A stretch of DNA of 64,000 nucleotides from Mimachlamys varia (Eukaryota; Mollusca; Bivalvia; Pectinida; Pectinidae), in contig OX392529.1 of NCBI GenBank assembly GCA_947623455.1, forward strand, positions 1,178,001 through 1,242,000. The letters are read 5' to 3'. Positions 34,597-47,288 of the stretch are shown here, piece by piece. Every line of letters begins with the position of its first letter. Within the stretch, counting starts at the first letter, position 1. The position numbers and the translations under genes are program-made. The notes under the pieces are model-generated. The model was not told the origin of the DNA. It ran no database searches and saw only the letters and a list, made by a program, of their open reading frames with translations.

Positions 34597-34788
34597 TTAT
34601 TTCCGACTCATGAATGTATCAATTAAGTCGATGGGGAGCGGGAAGATGATGGTGGAGTTTTTCTCGGCTGATATAGAGTTGAGTGTTTGTAGGTAGCGTA
34701 GCTGTAGGGCAGCGGGACTCTGGCTGATGATCTCGGCGGCCTCCTTCAGGGCCCGGGCAGCTCTGTGTTCTCCTTCAGCCGCCAACAC
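34597..34788 (-). CDS. STOM-like: Stomatin, last coding exon (C-terminal part)
   Basis: Reading minus strand from 34788, after an acceptor (ttgtag), the frame gives [20 protein letters not shown], then [20 protein letters not shown] and [20 protein letters not shown] with a stop at 34597. These are the signature C-terminal blocks of stomatin-family SPFH/band 7 proteins. Stomatins are membrane-associated scaffolds that oligomerise through this C-terminal region, bind cholesterol-rich membrane and modulate ion channels. The stop position is usual for short invertebrate stomatins. It joins in frame to exon 40357-40435 across a 5.6-kb intron that is mostly minisatellite. No disabling change is seen. 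Confidence 0.93.
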   Translation of the reverse strand: MLAAEGEHRAARALKEAAEIISQSPAALQLRYLQTLNSISAEKNSTIIFPLPIDLIDTFMSRK

Positions 34789-35439
34789 CTACAACACACA
34801 GCATACTGCACTGTCTAGTTGTCTGATTACATCAACATTCTGGCGAGGAACCCTCGAAATTACTTTGAGAAACATAACAAGAAAATCTATCATGTCATGG
34901 TAGACAGACGCATGGCCTTAGCTATAATCTTATTCAATGATATACAGATTATTGTGTAAAATTTGCAATACCACTGTTATTCTGTATTATACAAGTAAAC
35001 AAGAACTAAAGCCCATGTGAATTATAACAGTATGTGTTTAGGTACATTAACTGTAATAGCCCATATCATATGTTGCAATATGATTCAGAATATACGGCAA
35101 AGGTAGGTTGATCATTTTTTCTTACCTAAGGGAAGTATGCAAAACAAGCTTTGACGCTGTAGGAGGGGAGACAACCCCCACAGACCATTGTAACTTATGG
35201 TATCACAAACAACGATTCATTTATTTAAATTAATTATTAATCAATACATACTAATTGACATAGTAGATGATTTCTTTAATAAGATACCAAGATCGTTGGC
35301 TGTAAAGACCATTATTTATCATGGCCCAAACAAAACTAGACACGGTGTCTCAGACAATTTTCAAATCAAATCATTTGAAACAACTGATGAAAAATAATAG
35401 CATGGACCAAAAACAATTACATTGTTCGTACGCGTATTA
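34789..35439 (-). other. Stomatin intron, unique part
   Basis: 3' end of the 5.57-kb intron (34789-40356). AT-rich, no gene recognised. Confidence 0.6.
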
Positions 35440-37606
35440 AAAAGAGAAATACTACAATAAATAGGTGTTCATTTTCAGAAGACAAATACTACATTAAATA
35501 GGTGTTCATTTTCAGAAGAGAAATACTACATTAAATTGGTGTTCATTTTCAGAAGAGAAATACTACAATAAATAGGTGTTCATTTCCAGAAGACAAATAC
35601 TACAATAAATTGGTGTTCATTTCCAGAAGAGAAATACTACAATAAATAGGTGTTCATTTCCAGAAGAGAAATACTACATTAAATTGGTGTTCATTTTCAG
35701 AAGAGAAATACTACAATAAATTGGTGTTCATTTCCAGAAGAGAAATACTACAATAAATAGGTGTTCATTTCCAGAAGAGAAATACTACAATAAATTGGTG
35801 TTCATTTCAAGAAGACAAATACTACAATAAATAGGTGTTCATTTTCAGAAGACAAATACTACATTAAATAGGTGTTCATTTCCAGAAGACAAATACTACA
35901 TTAAATTGGTGTTCATTTTCAGAAGAGAAATACTACAATAAATTGGTGTTCATTTCCAGAAGAGAAATACTACAATAAATTGGTGTTCATTTCCAGAAGA
36001 GAAATACTACAATAAATAGGTGTTCATTTCCAGAAGAGAAATACTACAATAAATAGGTGTTCATTTCCAGAAGACAAATACTACAATAAATTGGTGTTCA
36101 TTTCCAGAAGACAAATACTACATTAAATAGGTGTTCATTTCCAGAAGACAAATACTACAATAAAAAGGTGTTCATTTCCAGAAGACAAATACTACAATAA
36201 ATAGGTGTTCATTTTCAGAAGACAAATACTACATTAAATAGGTGTTCATTTCCAGAAGACAAATACTACAATAAATTGGTGTTCATTTCCAGAAGACAAA
36301 TACTACATTAAATAGGTGTTCATTTCCAGAAGACAAATACTACAATAAATAGGTGTTCATTTCCAGAAGACAAATACTACATTAAATAGGTGTTCATTTC
36401 CAGAAGACAAATACTACAATAAATAGGTGTTCATTTCCAGAAGACAAATACTACAATAAATTGGTGTTCATTTCCAGAAGACAAATACTACATTAAATAG
36501 GTGTTCATTTCCAGAAGACAAATACTACAATAAATAGGTGTTCATTTCCAGAAGACAAATACTACATTAAATAGGTGTTCATTTCCAGAAGACAAATACT
36601 ACAATAAATTGGTGTTCATTTCCAGAAGAGAAATACTACAATAAATAGGTGTTCATTTCCAGAAGACAAATACTACATTAAATAGGTGTTCATTTCCAGA
36701 AGACAAATACTACAATAAATTGGTGTTCATTTCCAGAAGAGAAATACTACAATAAATAGGTGTTCATTTTCAGAAGAGAAATACTACATTAAATAGGTGT
36801 TCATTTCCAGAAGACAAATACTACAATAAATAGGTGTTCATTTCCAGAAGACAAATACTACAATAAATAGGTGTTCATTTCCAGAAGAGAAATACTACAA
36901 TAAATAGGTGTTCATTTTCAGAAGACAAATACTACAATAAATAGGTGTTCATTTCCAGAAGACAAATACTACAATAAATAGGTGTTCATTTCCAGAAGAG
37001 AAACACTACATTAAATAGGTGTTCATTTCCAGAAGAGAAATACTACAATAAATAGGTGTTCATTTCCAGAAGAGAAATACTACAATAAATTGGTGTTCAT
37101 TTCCAGAAGACAAATACTACAATAAATAGGTGTTCATTTCCAGAAGACAAATACTACAATAAATAGGTGTTCATTTTCAGAAGACAAATACTACATTAAA
37201 TAGGTGTTCATTTCCAGAAGACAAATACTACAATAAATTGGTGTTCATTTCCAGAAGAGAAATACTACAATAAATAGGTGTTCATTTCCAGAAGAGAAAT
37301 ACTACATTAAATAGGTGTTCATTTCCAGAAGAGAAATACTACATTAAATAGGTGTTCATTTCCAGAAGAGAAATACTACAATAAATAGGTGTTCATTTCC
37401 AGAAGAGAAATACTACATTAAATTGGTGTTCATTTTCAGAAGAGAAATACTACAATAAATTGGTGTTCATTTCCAGAAGAGAAATACTACAATAAATAGG
37501 TGTTCATTTCCAGAAGACAAATACTACAATAAATAGGTGTTCATTTCCAGAAGAGAAATACTACAATAAATAGGTGTTCATTTCCAGAAGACAAATACCA
37601 CGACCA
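35440..37606. repeat. 37-bp minisatellite, about 58 units, in stomatin intron
   Basis: Units of 37 bp contain TTCATTTCCAGAAGAGAAAT then ACTACAATAAATAGGTG. Variants are GAGAAA/GACAAA, CAATAAA/CATTAAA, ATAGG/ATTGG and TCC/TTC. Multi-unit patterns recur (for example 36290-36480). Confidence 0.97.
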
Positions 37607-37774
37607 ACAGAGAGAGATCCTAGTTAAAGCTAATATAGTAATGAATGTTGGAAACCCTATATACAAAACACGGAATGGTAAGTGATCAAACAGGTAAGAC
37701 TCATAATAAAAAATCACATGAATCTGGAATAACAATATGAAAAGGAAAAAAGGGCTGAATGTTTATTGTCACTA
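37607..37774. other. Spacer within stomatin intron
   Basis: Unique sequence between two arrays. Confidence 0.5.
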
Positions 37775-40340
37775 CTGACCTTTTCCCGAGCCGTATGACA
37801 CTTTACCCCTACTAACCTTTGCCCGACCTGTATGACACTTTCACCCTACTAACCTTTACCCGACTTGTATGACACTTTAACCTTACTAACCTTTTCCCGA
37901 GCCGTATGACACTTTAACCCTACTAACCTTTGTCCGACCTGTATGACACTTTAACCTTAATGACCTTTTCCCGACCTGTATAACACTAAAATCCTACTGA
38001 CCTTTGTCCGACCTAAATTACACTTTAACCCTACTAACGCTTGCCCGACCTGTATGACAATTTAACCGAACTGACTTTTGCTCTACGTCTTTATCAATTT
38101 AACCCTACTGACCTTTGTCCGACCTGTAAGACACTATGTCATTGTTACCCTAGTCGCCTTTGCCTCGCCACTATGTCATCGTTACCCTAGTCACCTTTAC
38201 CCTGACCACTATGTCATTGTTACCCTAGTCACCTTTACCCTGGCCACTATGTCATTGTTACCCTAGTCGCCTTTGCCTCGCCACTATGTCATCGTTACCC
38301 TAGTCACCTTTACCCTGACCACTATGTCATTGTTACCCTAATCACCCTTACATTAACTACTATATCATTGTTACCCTAGTCACCTTTACCCTGACCACTA
38401 TGTCATTGTTACCCTAGTCACCTTTACCCTGACCACTGTGTCATTGTTACCCTAGTCACCTTTACCCTGACCACTATGTCATTGTTACCCTAGTCACCTT
38501 TACCCTGGCCACTGTGTCATTGTTACCCTAGTCACCTTTACCCTGACCACTATGTCATTGTTACCCTAGTCACCTTTACCCTGACCACTATGTCATTGTT
38601 ACCCCAACCACTGTGTCATTGTTACCCTAGTCACCTTTACCTTGACCACTGTGTCATTGTTACCCTAGTCACCTTTACCCTGACCACTATGTCATTGTTA
38701 CCCTAGTCACCTTTACCTTGACCACTATGTCATTGTTACCCTAGTCACCTTTACCCTGACCACTATGTTATTGTTACCCTAGTCACCTTTACCCTGACCA
38801 CTATGTCATTGTTACCTTAGTCACCTTTACCCTGACCACTATGTCATTGTTACCCTAGTCACCTTTACCCTGACCACTATGTCATTGTTACCCCAACCAC
38901 TGTGTCATTGTTACCCTAGTCACCTTTACCTTGACCACTGTGTCATTGTTACCCTAGTCACTTTTACCCTGACCACTATGTCATTGTTACCCTAGTCACC
39001 TTTACCCTGACCACTATGTCATTGTTACCCTAGTCACCTTTACCCTGACCACTATGTCATTGTTACCCCAACCACTGTGTCATTGTTACCCTAGTCACCT
39101 TTACCCTGACCACTATGTCATTGTTACCCTAGTCACCTTTACCCTGACCACTATGTCATTGTTACCCCAACCACTGTGTCATTGTTACCCTAGTCACCTT
39201 TACATTTGTACCTTGACCACTGTGTCATTGTTACCCTAGTCACCTTTACCCTGACCACTATGTCATTGTTACCCTAGTCACCTTTACCCTGACCACTATG
39301 TCAATGTTACCCTAGTCACCCTCGCCCTGACCAATATATCATTGTTACCCTAGTCACCTTTACCCTGATCAATATATCATTGTTACCCTAGTCACCTTTA
39401 CCCTGACCACTATGTCATTGTTACCCTAGTCACCTTTACCCTGACCTCTATGTCATTGTTACCCTAGTCACCTTTACCCTGACCACTATGTCATTGTTAC
39501 CCTAGTCACCTTTACCCTGACCACTGTGTCATTGTTACCCTAGTCACCTTAACACTGACCACTATGTCATTGTTACCCTAGTCACCTTTACCCTGGCCAC
39601 TATGTCATTGTTACCCTAGTCACCTTTACCCTGACCACTATGTCATTGTTACCCTAGTCACCTTTACCCTGACCACTATGTCATTGTTACCCTAGTCACC
39701 TTTACCCTGACCACTATGTCATTGTTACCCTAGTCACCTTTACCCTGACCACTATGTCATTGTTACCCTAGTCACCTTTACCCTGACCACTATGTCATTG
39801 TTACATCTAGTCACCTTTACCCTGACCACTATATCATTGTTACCCTAGTCACTTTTACCCTGACCACTATATCATTGTTACCCTAGTCACCTTTACCCTG
39901 ACCACTATGTCATTGTTACCCTAGTCACCTTTACCCTGACCACTATGTCATTGTTACCCTAGTCACCTTTACCCTGACCAATATATCATTGTTATCCTAG
40001 TCACCTTTACCCTGACCACTATGTCATTGTTACCCTAGTCACCTTTACCCTGACCACTGTGTCATTGTTACCCTAGTCACCTTTACCCTGACCACTATGT
40101 CATTGTTACCCTAGTAACCTTTACCCTGACCACTATGTCATTGTTACCCTAGTCACCTTTCCGTTGTCATATTGGCATTTTAACTCTTTTGACCTTTGTC
40201 CTGACCTCTATGACATTTTAACCCTACTTACATTTTCCCTGACCCCTATGGCTTTTAACCCTTCTTACCTTTTCCCTTACCTCTATGACAAGTTAGCCCT
40301 AATCACTTTAGCCTTGACCTCTACCCTGACCTTTAAGACA
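37775..40340. repeat. 38-bp minisatellite, about 65 units, homogeneous core with diverged edges
   Basis: The core (about 38130-40160) repeats ACCCTAGTCACCTTTACCCT then GACCACTATGTCATTGTT. The left edge (37775-38130) repeats a related 38-bp unit, ACCCTACTAACCTTTGCCCG then ACCTGTATGACACTTTAA, and the right edge (40160-40340) is similarly diverged. A 20-bp unit variant (CCCCAACCACTGTGTCATTG) occurs several times in the core. Confidence 0.95.
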
Positions 40341-40356
40341 TTTCCCTGCTACCTAC

Positions 40357-40435
40357 CTTTGCCCTGGCCTCTCTAGCTGCCTCTGCCTCAGCAGCCATAG
40401 CTCTCTGCAACTGAATTGGTAGGCGGACATCTTTT
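40357..40435 (-). CDS. STOM-like: Stomatin, 79-nt internal exon
   Basis: Minus strand, after acceptor ttcacag, encodes KDVRLPIQLQRAMAAEAEAA then REARAK and ends at donor gtaggt. This is the most conserved stretch of stomatin-family SPFH domains. The first base completes an isoleucine codon begun in the exon at 40760-40815, giving the expected VERVEIKDVRL junction, and the end is in phase with the last exon. No disabling change is seen. Confidence 0.93.
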
Positions 40436-40759
40436 CTGTGAAGGAAAAAACAAATATTTCAATTACTGGATATATATTTGTTTGTAATCTTATTGGTCAT
40501 AGTTTACACACACACTATTCCTTCATAACTCCTAGGAAATTATATCTTACTCTGTGATAAGTACCTGTTTAAACACTTTTATATGGCTGCTGGGGATTCG
40601 GTATAGACGTGTTTTGCGGGTGGTTGAGGTTTATATAAATAATAATATATTATATTATATATATATATAATATATTAATAGGACAATAGCCTGTAACCAT
40701 GGAACCAGATAAACATTTATTGTTATGTTAATTGTCATCAGGACTGGGAGGTAACTTAC
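40436..40759 (-). other. Stomatin intron (324 bp) with AT microsatellite
   Basis: Bounded by gtaagt (minus strand, 40759-40754) and ttcacag (40442-40436). A TA-rich microsatellite lies at about 40637-40680. Confidence 0.85.
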
Positions 40760-40815
40760 ATTTCTACACGCTCCACCTTGATTCCCCACCTGTCTGTCGC
40801 ACCATCCAACACAGC
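40760..40815 (-). CDS. STOM-like: Stomatin, 56-nt internal exon
   Basis: Minus strand, after acceptor catgcag, encodes AVLDGATDRWGIKVERVE plus two bases, ending at a consensus donor gtaagt. It matches the stomatin segment usually read LDEATDPWGIKVERVEIK; glycine replaces the usual glutamate and arginine the usual proline. It follows exon 57030-57233 in phase across a 16.2-kb intron. Confidence 0.92.
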
Positions 40816-40969
40816 CTGCATGTAATATATAAAAATATATCATAAATATATCGACAACTGTTAAACACGAGACATGGAGGACCTGTACCTCTGATCCCTA
40901 ACCCTAACTGTTTTCAGTTCAACCTGAGAAACAAAGTAACTTATATGGGTGTGACCAGACCACAACATA
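40816..40969 (-). other. Start of long stomatin intron, unique part
   Basis: Intron sequence before the 31-bp array; nothing else recognised. Confidence 0.5.
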
Positions 40970-42845
40970 CCTTATATGGGTGTGACAAGACCCCAACATA
41001 CCTTATATGGATGTGGCCGGACACCAACATACCTTATATGGGTGTGACCAGACCCCAACATACCTTATAGGGGTGTGGCAGGACCCCAACATACCTTATA
41101 GGGGTGTGACCAGACCCCAACATACCTTATAGGGGTGTTGCCAGACCGTAATATACCTTATAGGGGTGTGGCCAGACCTCAACATACCTTATGGGGGGGT
41201 GGCCAGACCTCAATATACCTTATAGGGGTGTGGCCAGACCCCAACATACCTTATAGGGGTGTGACCGGACCCCAACATACCTTATAGGGGTGTAACCGGA
41301 CCCCAACATACCTTATAGGGGTGTGACCGGACCCCAACATATCTTATAGGGGTGTGGCCAGACACCAACATACCTTATATGGGTGTGGCCAGACCCCAAC
41401 ATACCTTATAGGGGTGTGACCGGACCCCAACATATCTTATAGGGGTGTGGCCAGACCCCAACACACCTTATAGGGGTGTAACCGGACCCCAACACACCTT
41501 ATAGGGGTGTGGCCAGACCTCAATATACCTTATAGGGGTGTGGCCAGACCTCAATTTACCTTATAGGGGTGTGGCCAGACCTCAACATATCTTATAGGAG
41601 TGTGGCCAGACCTCAATATACCTTATAGGGGTGTAACCGGACCCCAACATACCTTATAGGGGTATGGCCAGACCTCAACATACCTTATAGGGGTGTGGCC
41701 AGACCTCAACATACCTTATAGGGGTGTAACCGGACCCCAACACACCTTATAGTGGTGTGGCCAGACCTCAATATACCTTATAGGGGTATGGCCAGACCTC
41801 AACATACCTTATATGGGTGTAACCGGACCCCAACATACCTTATAGGGGTGTAACCGGACCCCAACACACCTTATAGGGGTGTGGCCAGACCTCAATATAC
41901 CTTATAGGGGTGTGGCCAGACCTCAATATACCTTATAGGGGTGTGGCCGGACTTCAATATAACTTATAGGGGTGTAACCAGACCCCACCATACCTTAAAG
42001 GGGTATGGCCAGACCTCAATATACCTTATAGGGGTGTGGCCAGACCTCAATATATCTTATAGGGGTGTGGCCAGACCTCAATATACCTTATAGGGGTGTG
42101 ACCAGACCTCAATATAACTTATAGGGGTGTAACCAGACCCCAACATACCTTATAGGTGTGTGGCCAGACCTCAACATACCTTATAGGGGTGTAACTGGAC
42201 CCCAACATACCTTATAGGGGTGTAACCGGACCCCAACACACCTTATAGGGGTGTGGCCAGACCTCAACATACCTTATAGGGGTGTGGCCAGACCTCAACA
42301 TACCTTATAGGGGTGTAACCGGACCCCAACACACCTTATAGTGGTGTGGCCAGACCTCAATATACCTTATAGGGGTATGGCCAGACCTCAACATACCTTA
42401 TATGGGTGTAACCGGACCCCAACATACCTTATAGGGGTGTAACCGGACCCCAACACACCTTATAGGGGTGTGGCCAGACCTCAATATACCTTATAGGGGT
42501 GTGGCCAGACCTCAATATACCTTATAGGGGTGTGGCCGGACTTCAATATAACTTATAGGGGTGTAACCAGACCCCAACATACCTTAAAGGGGTATGGCCA
42601 GACCTCAATATACCTTATAGGGGTGTGGCCAGACCTCAATATATCTTATAGGGATGTGGCCGGACTTCAATATACTTTATAGGGGTGTGACCAGACCCCA
42701 ACATACCTTATAGGGGTGTGGCCAGACCTCAATATACCTTATAGGGGTGTGGCCAGACCTCAATATACTTTATAGGGGTGTGACCAGACCTCAATATACC
42801 TTATATGGGTGTGGCCGGACCCCGACATACCTTATAGAGGTGTAG
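40970..42845. repeat. 31-bp minisatellite, about 60 units, in stomatin intron
   Basis: Units of 31 bp contain ACCTTATAGGGGTGTGGCCA then GACCTCAATAT. Variants TGTGACC, TGTAACCGG, CCCCAACAT and CTCAACAT are interspersed. A block of 19 units (589 bp) is duplicated: the rare variant AGTGGTGTGG lies at 41751 and again at 42340, with matching neighbours on both sides. Confidence 0.97.
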
Positions 42846-44104
42846 CAATATATATAGGTTTATTTGTAAGGGGGTGTCTTCACCGTTTCTGTGTTAAGAC
42901 ACAGGGTTGAGGTCCTAATGGGTATGACAGAATCATCCATATAAGGACGATAACTGATTTTGACTGCGTATAAGGTAATATGCCCGCGTGTTATCGCTCC
43001 ATAGAATATTTTCGTTGCCAACTGCAGGCATACTATCATAAACGCAGTCAAAATGAGGTACAATCCATATATTTACATCATTATTAATTGTCAAGTGTTA
43101 TGCGAAGAAAAGAACAATCGAAGCGAGTTGCTACGATAATAACTACCACCAAATTTGGCCAAAAACCATAGATTGGTTTATAACTAGTAACAAGCGTAGG
43201 GGAACATTTGACAGGCAACGAAAATTTGACAGGCAACGTACGGACGACTTATTGATGGTGCTCAATGCTGGGGTATGGCTTAATAGTTTAATAAAAGTTT
43301 ACAAAGAGGGCAGAAACATAGGACAAACATTAATATTGTAATTCTCAAGAATTACCGATAACAAAAATTGGACAAATGCCAGACGGACTATATGGACCAC
43401 GGGCCACTGGCCAAAGGTCATTTGAACAGCCCACCACCATCTGTGGGCTAACAAAATAATTCAATATCAAGTCCCCACTTCAACACACTTTGAAAAGAGC
43501 AATGATCGACCAGATTCATGTTTTATAATTATTTCATGAAAATCAATGACATCATACAACAGCGAAAATCGTTTTTGAAATTCCTTTTATGTTTACTGCA
43601 TCTAAATGCCATTTAAACATTTGATTTAAATGCTTTGTCTGATTTTCATCTGTGGTTTCCTGTGTGTGCCAAACAGAGCTTCAGTTTTATAGGTCGTGAG
43701 GAATGGCCACCTTCATTGAAGATTCTATTCATGCCTTCCCAAACACACAGCTTATGTTGCCATGCACCAACAAGCTTTCCTCTGTAATTTACTGAGCCAA
43801 ATTCCAATATAACAAGCTTTTCATGACCTAGATTTTAGAGTTGATCACTGAAGAGATTTTACCATTAACAAATCACTCATTTGTTTTATTTATATCAATT
43901 AGACCCATTTAAATAAGCGACAAACAGTGATGCTATATTTATCTAAACAGCATGGCACCGTCAGTGTTGTTTCTACTTCTGTTAAGCATGTGAGATGAAA
44001 CACACAAAAAACAGAAAATAAGGAAAAGAATAAGGTTCCATGTGTTACCACCATGTAAAAATAAAACCAAACAATTGATGACTGCTACATACAGTAGCTT
44101 ACAT
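42846..44104. other. Stomatin intron, no array; one inverted repeat
   Basis: About 1.26 kb without tandem repeats. A perfect 13-bp inverted repeat (ATTTTGACTGCGT at 42957-42969 and its complement at 43042-43054) encloses 72 bases and could be a small MITE remnant. The stretch 43370-43450 (AGACGGAC then GGTCATTTGAAC) loosely resembles ends of Helentron-like repeats. Confidence 0.45.
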
Positions 44105-46393
44105 GGCCTGTATATTTGATATCTTCATATATTTGATTGTAGAGTTGTCTATTAAAAACGCCGTGTTATGTTGCCTTCATATTTAATTGTAAAACTGTCT
44201 ATCATAAATCTCTCTATTATAAAGCCGTGTTATGTTGCCTTCATATTTAATTGTAAAACTGTCTATCATAAAGCTCTCTATTAAAAACGCCGTGTTATGT
44301 TGCCTTCCTATTTAATTGTAAAACTGTCTATCATAAAGCTCTCTATTATAAAGCCGTGTTATGTTGCCTTCATATTTAATTGTAAAACTGTCTATCATAA
44401 ATCTCTTTATTATAAAGCCATGTTATGTTGCCTTCATCTTTAATTGTAAAACTGTCTATCATAAATCTCTCTATTATAAAGCCATGTTATGTTGCCTTCC
44501 CTTTTAATTGTAAAACTGTCTATCATAAAACTCTCTATTATAAAGCCGTGTTATGTTGCCTTCATCTTTAATTGTAAAACTGTCTATCATAAAGCTCTCT
44601 ATTATAAAGCCGTGTTATGTTGCCTTCATCTTTAATTGTAAAACTGTCTATCATAAAGCTCTCTATTATAAAGCCGTGTTATGTTGCCTTCATCTTTAAT
44701 TGTAAAACTGTCTATCATAAATCTCTCTATTATAAAGCCATGTTATGTTGCCTTCATCTTTAATTGTAAAACTGTCTATCATAAAGCTCTCTATTATAAA
44801 GCCGTGTTATGTTGCCTTCATATTTAATTGTAAAACTGTCTATCATAAAACTCTCTATTATAAAGCCGTGTTATGTTGCCTTCATATTTAATTGTAAAAC
44901 TGTCTATCATAAATCTCTCTATTATAAAGCCATGTTATGTTGCCTTCCTTTTTAATTGTAAAACTGTCTATCATAAATCTCTCTATTATAAAGCCGTGTT
45001 ATGTTGCCTTCATATTTAATTGTAAAACTGTCTATCATAAAGCTCTCTATTATAAAGCCATGTTATGTTGCCTTCCTTTTTAATTGTAAAACTCTCTATC
45101 ATTAATCTCTATTAAAAGCGCCGTGTTATGTCGCCTTCCTTTTTAATTGTAAAACTGTCTATCATAAAACTCTCTATTATAAAGCCATGTTATGTTGCCT
45201 TCATATTTAATTGTAAAACTGTCTATCATAAATCTCTCTATTATAAAGCCGTGTTATGTTGCCTTCCTTTTTAATTGTAAAACTGTCTATCATAAAGCTC
45301 TCTTATATAAAGCCATGTTATGTTGCCTTCGTATTTAATTGTAAAACTGTCTATCATAAAGCTCTCTATTATAAAGCCGTGTTATGTTGCCTTCCTATTT
45401 AATTGTAAAACTGTCTATCATAAAACTCTCTATTATAAAGCCGTGTTATGTTGCCTTCATATTTAATTGTAAAACTGTCTATCATAAATCTCTCTATTAT
45501 AAAGCCGTGTTATGTTGCCTTCATATTTAATTGTAAAACTGTCTATCATAAAGCTCTCTATTAAAAACGCCGTGTTATGTTGCCTTCATATTTAATTGTA
45601 AAACTGTCTATCATAAAGCTCTCTATTATAAAGCCGTGTTATGTTGCCTTCATATTTAATTGTAAAACTGTCTATCATAAAACTCTCTATTATAAAGCCG
45701 TGTTATGTTGCCTTCTTATTTAATTGTAAAACTGTCTATCATAAAGCTCTCTATTATAAAGCCATGTTATGTTGCTTTCCTTTTTAATTGTAAAACTCTC
45801 TATCTTAAATCTCTATTATAAAGCCGTGTTATGTTGCCTTCATATTTAATTGTAAAACTGTCTATCATAAATCTCTCTATTATAAAGCCGTGTTATGTTG
45901 CCTTCCTTTTTAATTGTAAAACTCTCTATCTTAAATCTCTATTAAAAACGCCGTGTTATGTTGCCTTCATATTTAATTGTAAAACTGTCTATCATAAAGC
46001 TCTCTATTATAAAGCCGTGTTATGTTGCCTTCATATTTAATTGTAAAACTGTCTATCATAAAACTCTCTATTATAAAGCCGTGTTATGTTGCCTTCTTAT
46101 TTAATTGTAAAACTGTCTATCATAAAGCTCTCTATTATAAAGCCATGTTATGTTGCTTTCCTTTTTAATTGTAAAACTCTCTATCTTAAAACTCTCTATC
46201 TTAAATCTCTATTAAAACGCTGTGTTATGTTGCCTTCATATTTAATTGTAAAACTGTCTATCATAAAACTCTCTATTATAAAGCCGTGTTATGTTAATTG
46301 CCTTCATATTTAATTGTAAAACTGTCTATCATAAAGCTCTCTATTATAAAGCCGTGTTATGTTGCCTTCATATTTAATTGTAAAACTGTCTAT
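44105..46393. repeat. 64-bp minisatellite, left part, about 36 units
   Basis: Units of 64 bp contain GTTATGTTGCCTTCATATTT, AATTGTAAAACTGTCTATCA, TAAAGCTCTCTATTATAAAG and CCGT. The array stops at 46393 at the gypsy 5' LTR and resumes at 56039 in the matching phase of the unit. Confidence 0.97.
46390..46393. other. Target site duplication CTAT, left
   Basis: CTAT directly precedes the 5' LTR and again follows the 3' LTR at 56039-56042. The uninterrupted unit has a single CTAT at this place (ACTGTCTATCATAAAG). Confidence 0.9.
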
Positions 46394-46574
46394 TGTAAGG
46401 AATATGCCTCATAATATATTATATATATTTGAATTGTATTGATGATTAGATTTGAACATAGTGACTGTACAGGTTACAGTGATAATTCCTTAACGTGTGT
46501 AATCATGCGTAACTGTACACCTTTCACTTTTGTCTGACCGGTAGTTTAATAACGACGTTATCATTTAGGTTACT

Positions 46575-46592
46575 TTTCTCTATATAAGGGCA
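46575..46592 (+). promoter_or_regulatory. LTR promoter: TATA box
   Basis: TCTCTATATAAGGGCAGC gives a strong TATA box (TATATAAG) followed about 25-30 bases later by a pyrimidine-rich likely start region (CTCTCTTTTCTTCTC). The same sequence lies in the 3' LTR near 55602-55619. Confidence 0.75.
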
Positions 46593-46928
46593 GCGGTCAC
46601 TATTGTGTCGCTCTCTTTTCTTCTCAACATCGGAACGAACCAGACCATTAGAGGTAATTAATTCCCATAAGAGCCAGGCTATACCTGGCGTCACGAAATT
46701 GCCGGCGTAGTTTAGAACCGGGGTCTAGCGGAACGGCAGGGTATTGGCGCGGCGTTGAGTACGCCGGGATTACGCCAGGAGCGCCGCGGCGGGTGACGCC
46801 GGCGCTGTTTGCCGTTGTATTGCGATCCCCGGCAATTCCGTTGTAACGGGTAAGCGGTAGCCACACGACCAAGAGGTGTGGATGTTTGTTCCATAGAAAA
46901 TATCTAAGCAGACATGAATTTATGACAT

Positions 46929-46936
46929 CCTAATAA
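46929..46936 (+). promoter_or_regulatory. LTR polyadenylation signal
   Basis: CTAATAAAATC contains AATAAA about 340 bases after the TATA box, marking the probable end of R. The 3' LTR copy is near 55957-55963. Confidence 0.65.
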
Positions 46937-47014
46937 AATCTGAGAGAACTGTTTTCCTGACTTTGTCGTCTGTGCCAGCTTGCATTTTGAGAACCCCGGA
47001 GGAACGTTACATTT

Positions 47015-47032
47015 TGGTGGCAGCGGTATTCT
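47015..47032 (+). promoter_or_regulatory. Putative primer binding site
   Basis: TGGTGGCAGCGGTATTCT starts three bases after the 5' LTR. TGG matches the complement of a tRNA 3' CCA end, as in other Ty3/gypsy elements. The tRNA is not identified. Confidence 0.6.
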
Positions 47033-47042
47033 GAAAAGCAAT

Positions 47043-47288
47043 ATGACAACCGCGAATGCAGGAAATGGTAATTTCTATACTACTTTAGATAAATTGGAGT
47101 CTGAGCTTGGGAGTCTACAAGAAAAGACAAGCCGTTTTAGAGCATCGACTCCAAGATATGAGTTAAGGAGAGGCAGTCAACAGGATGGTGAAGAGCCGGT
47201 GCGACTAAAGAAAGAGCAAGTAGAAGACGGTCTAACTTACGCAAAGCAAAATGCGCTCAGAAAATCTCGGAAGACTTCCATGTTGGAA
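47043..47288 (+). pseudogene. gag, N-terminal part, cut by Helentron-like insertion
   Basis: ATG at 47043 opens a frame of 82 codons (MTTANAGNGNF start, acidic and helical with a KLESELGSLQEKTSRF stretch) that reaches the insertion boundary at about 47289. If 47289-50041 is taken out, the frame continues without shift or stop into the 50042-52405 frame. The original gag start was therefore here and the insertion was precise. The frame runs a few codons into the inserted DNA and stops at 47321. Confidence 0.75.

Larger units (their letters stand above)
46394..47011 (+). repeat. 5' LTR, 618 bp
   Basis: Starts TGTAAGGAATATGCC and ends GGAGGAACGTTACA (TG...CA). It contains a TATA box, a polyadenylation signal and a GC-rich segment around 46690-46860. 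Apart from about four substitutions it is identical to 55421-56038. Confidence 0.97.

Noticed and set aside
37775..40340. Telomere-like repeat because of TTACCCTAG strings
   Set aside because: The period is 38 bp and the hexamer is not repeated in tandem; no chromosome-end context.
46648..46894. Open frames in the GC-rich part of the gypsy LTR
   Set aside because: Present in both LTRs, short, overlapping in two frames; explained by high GC and the LTR itself.
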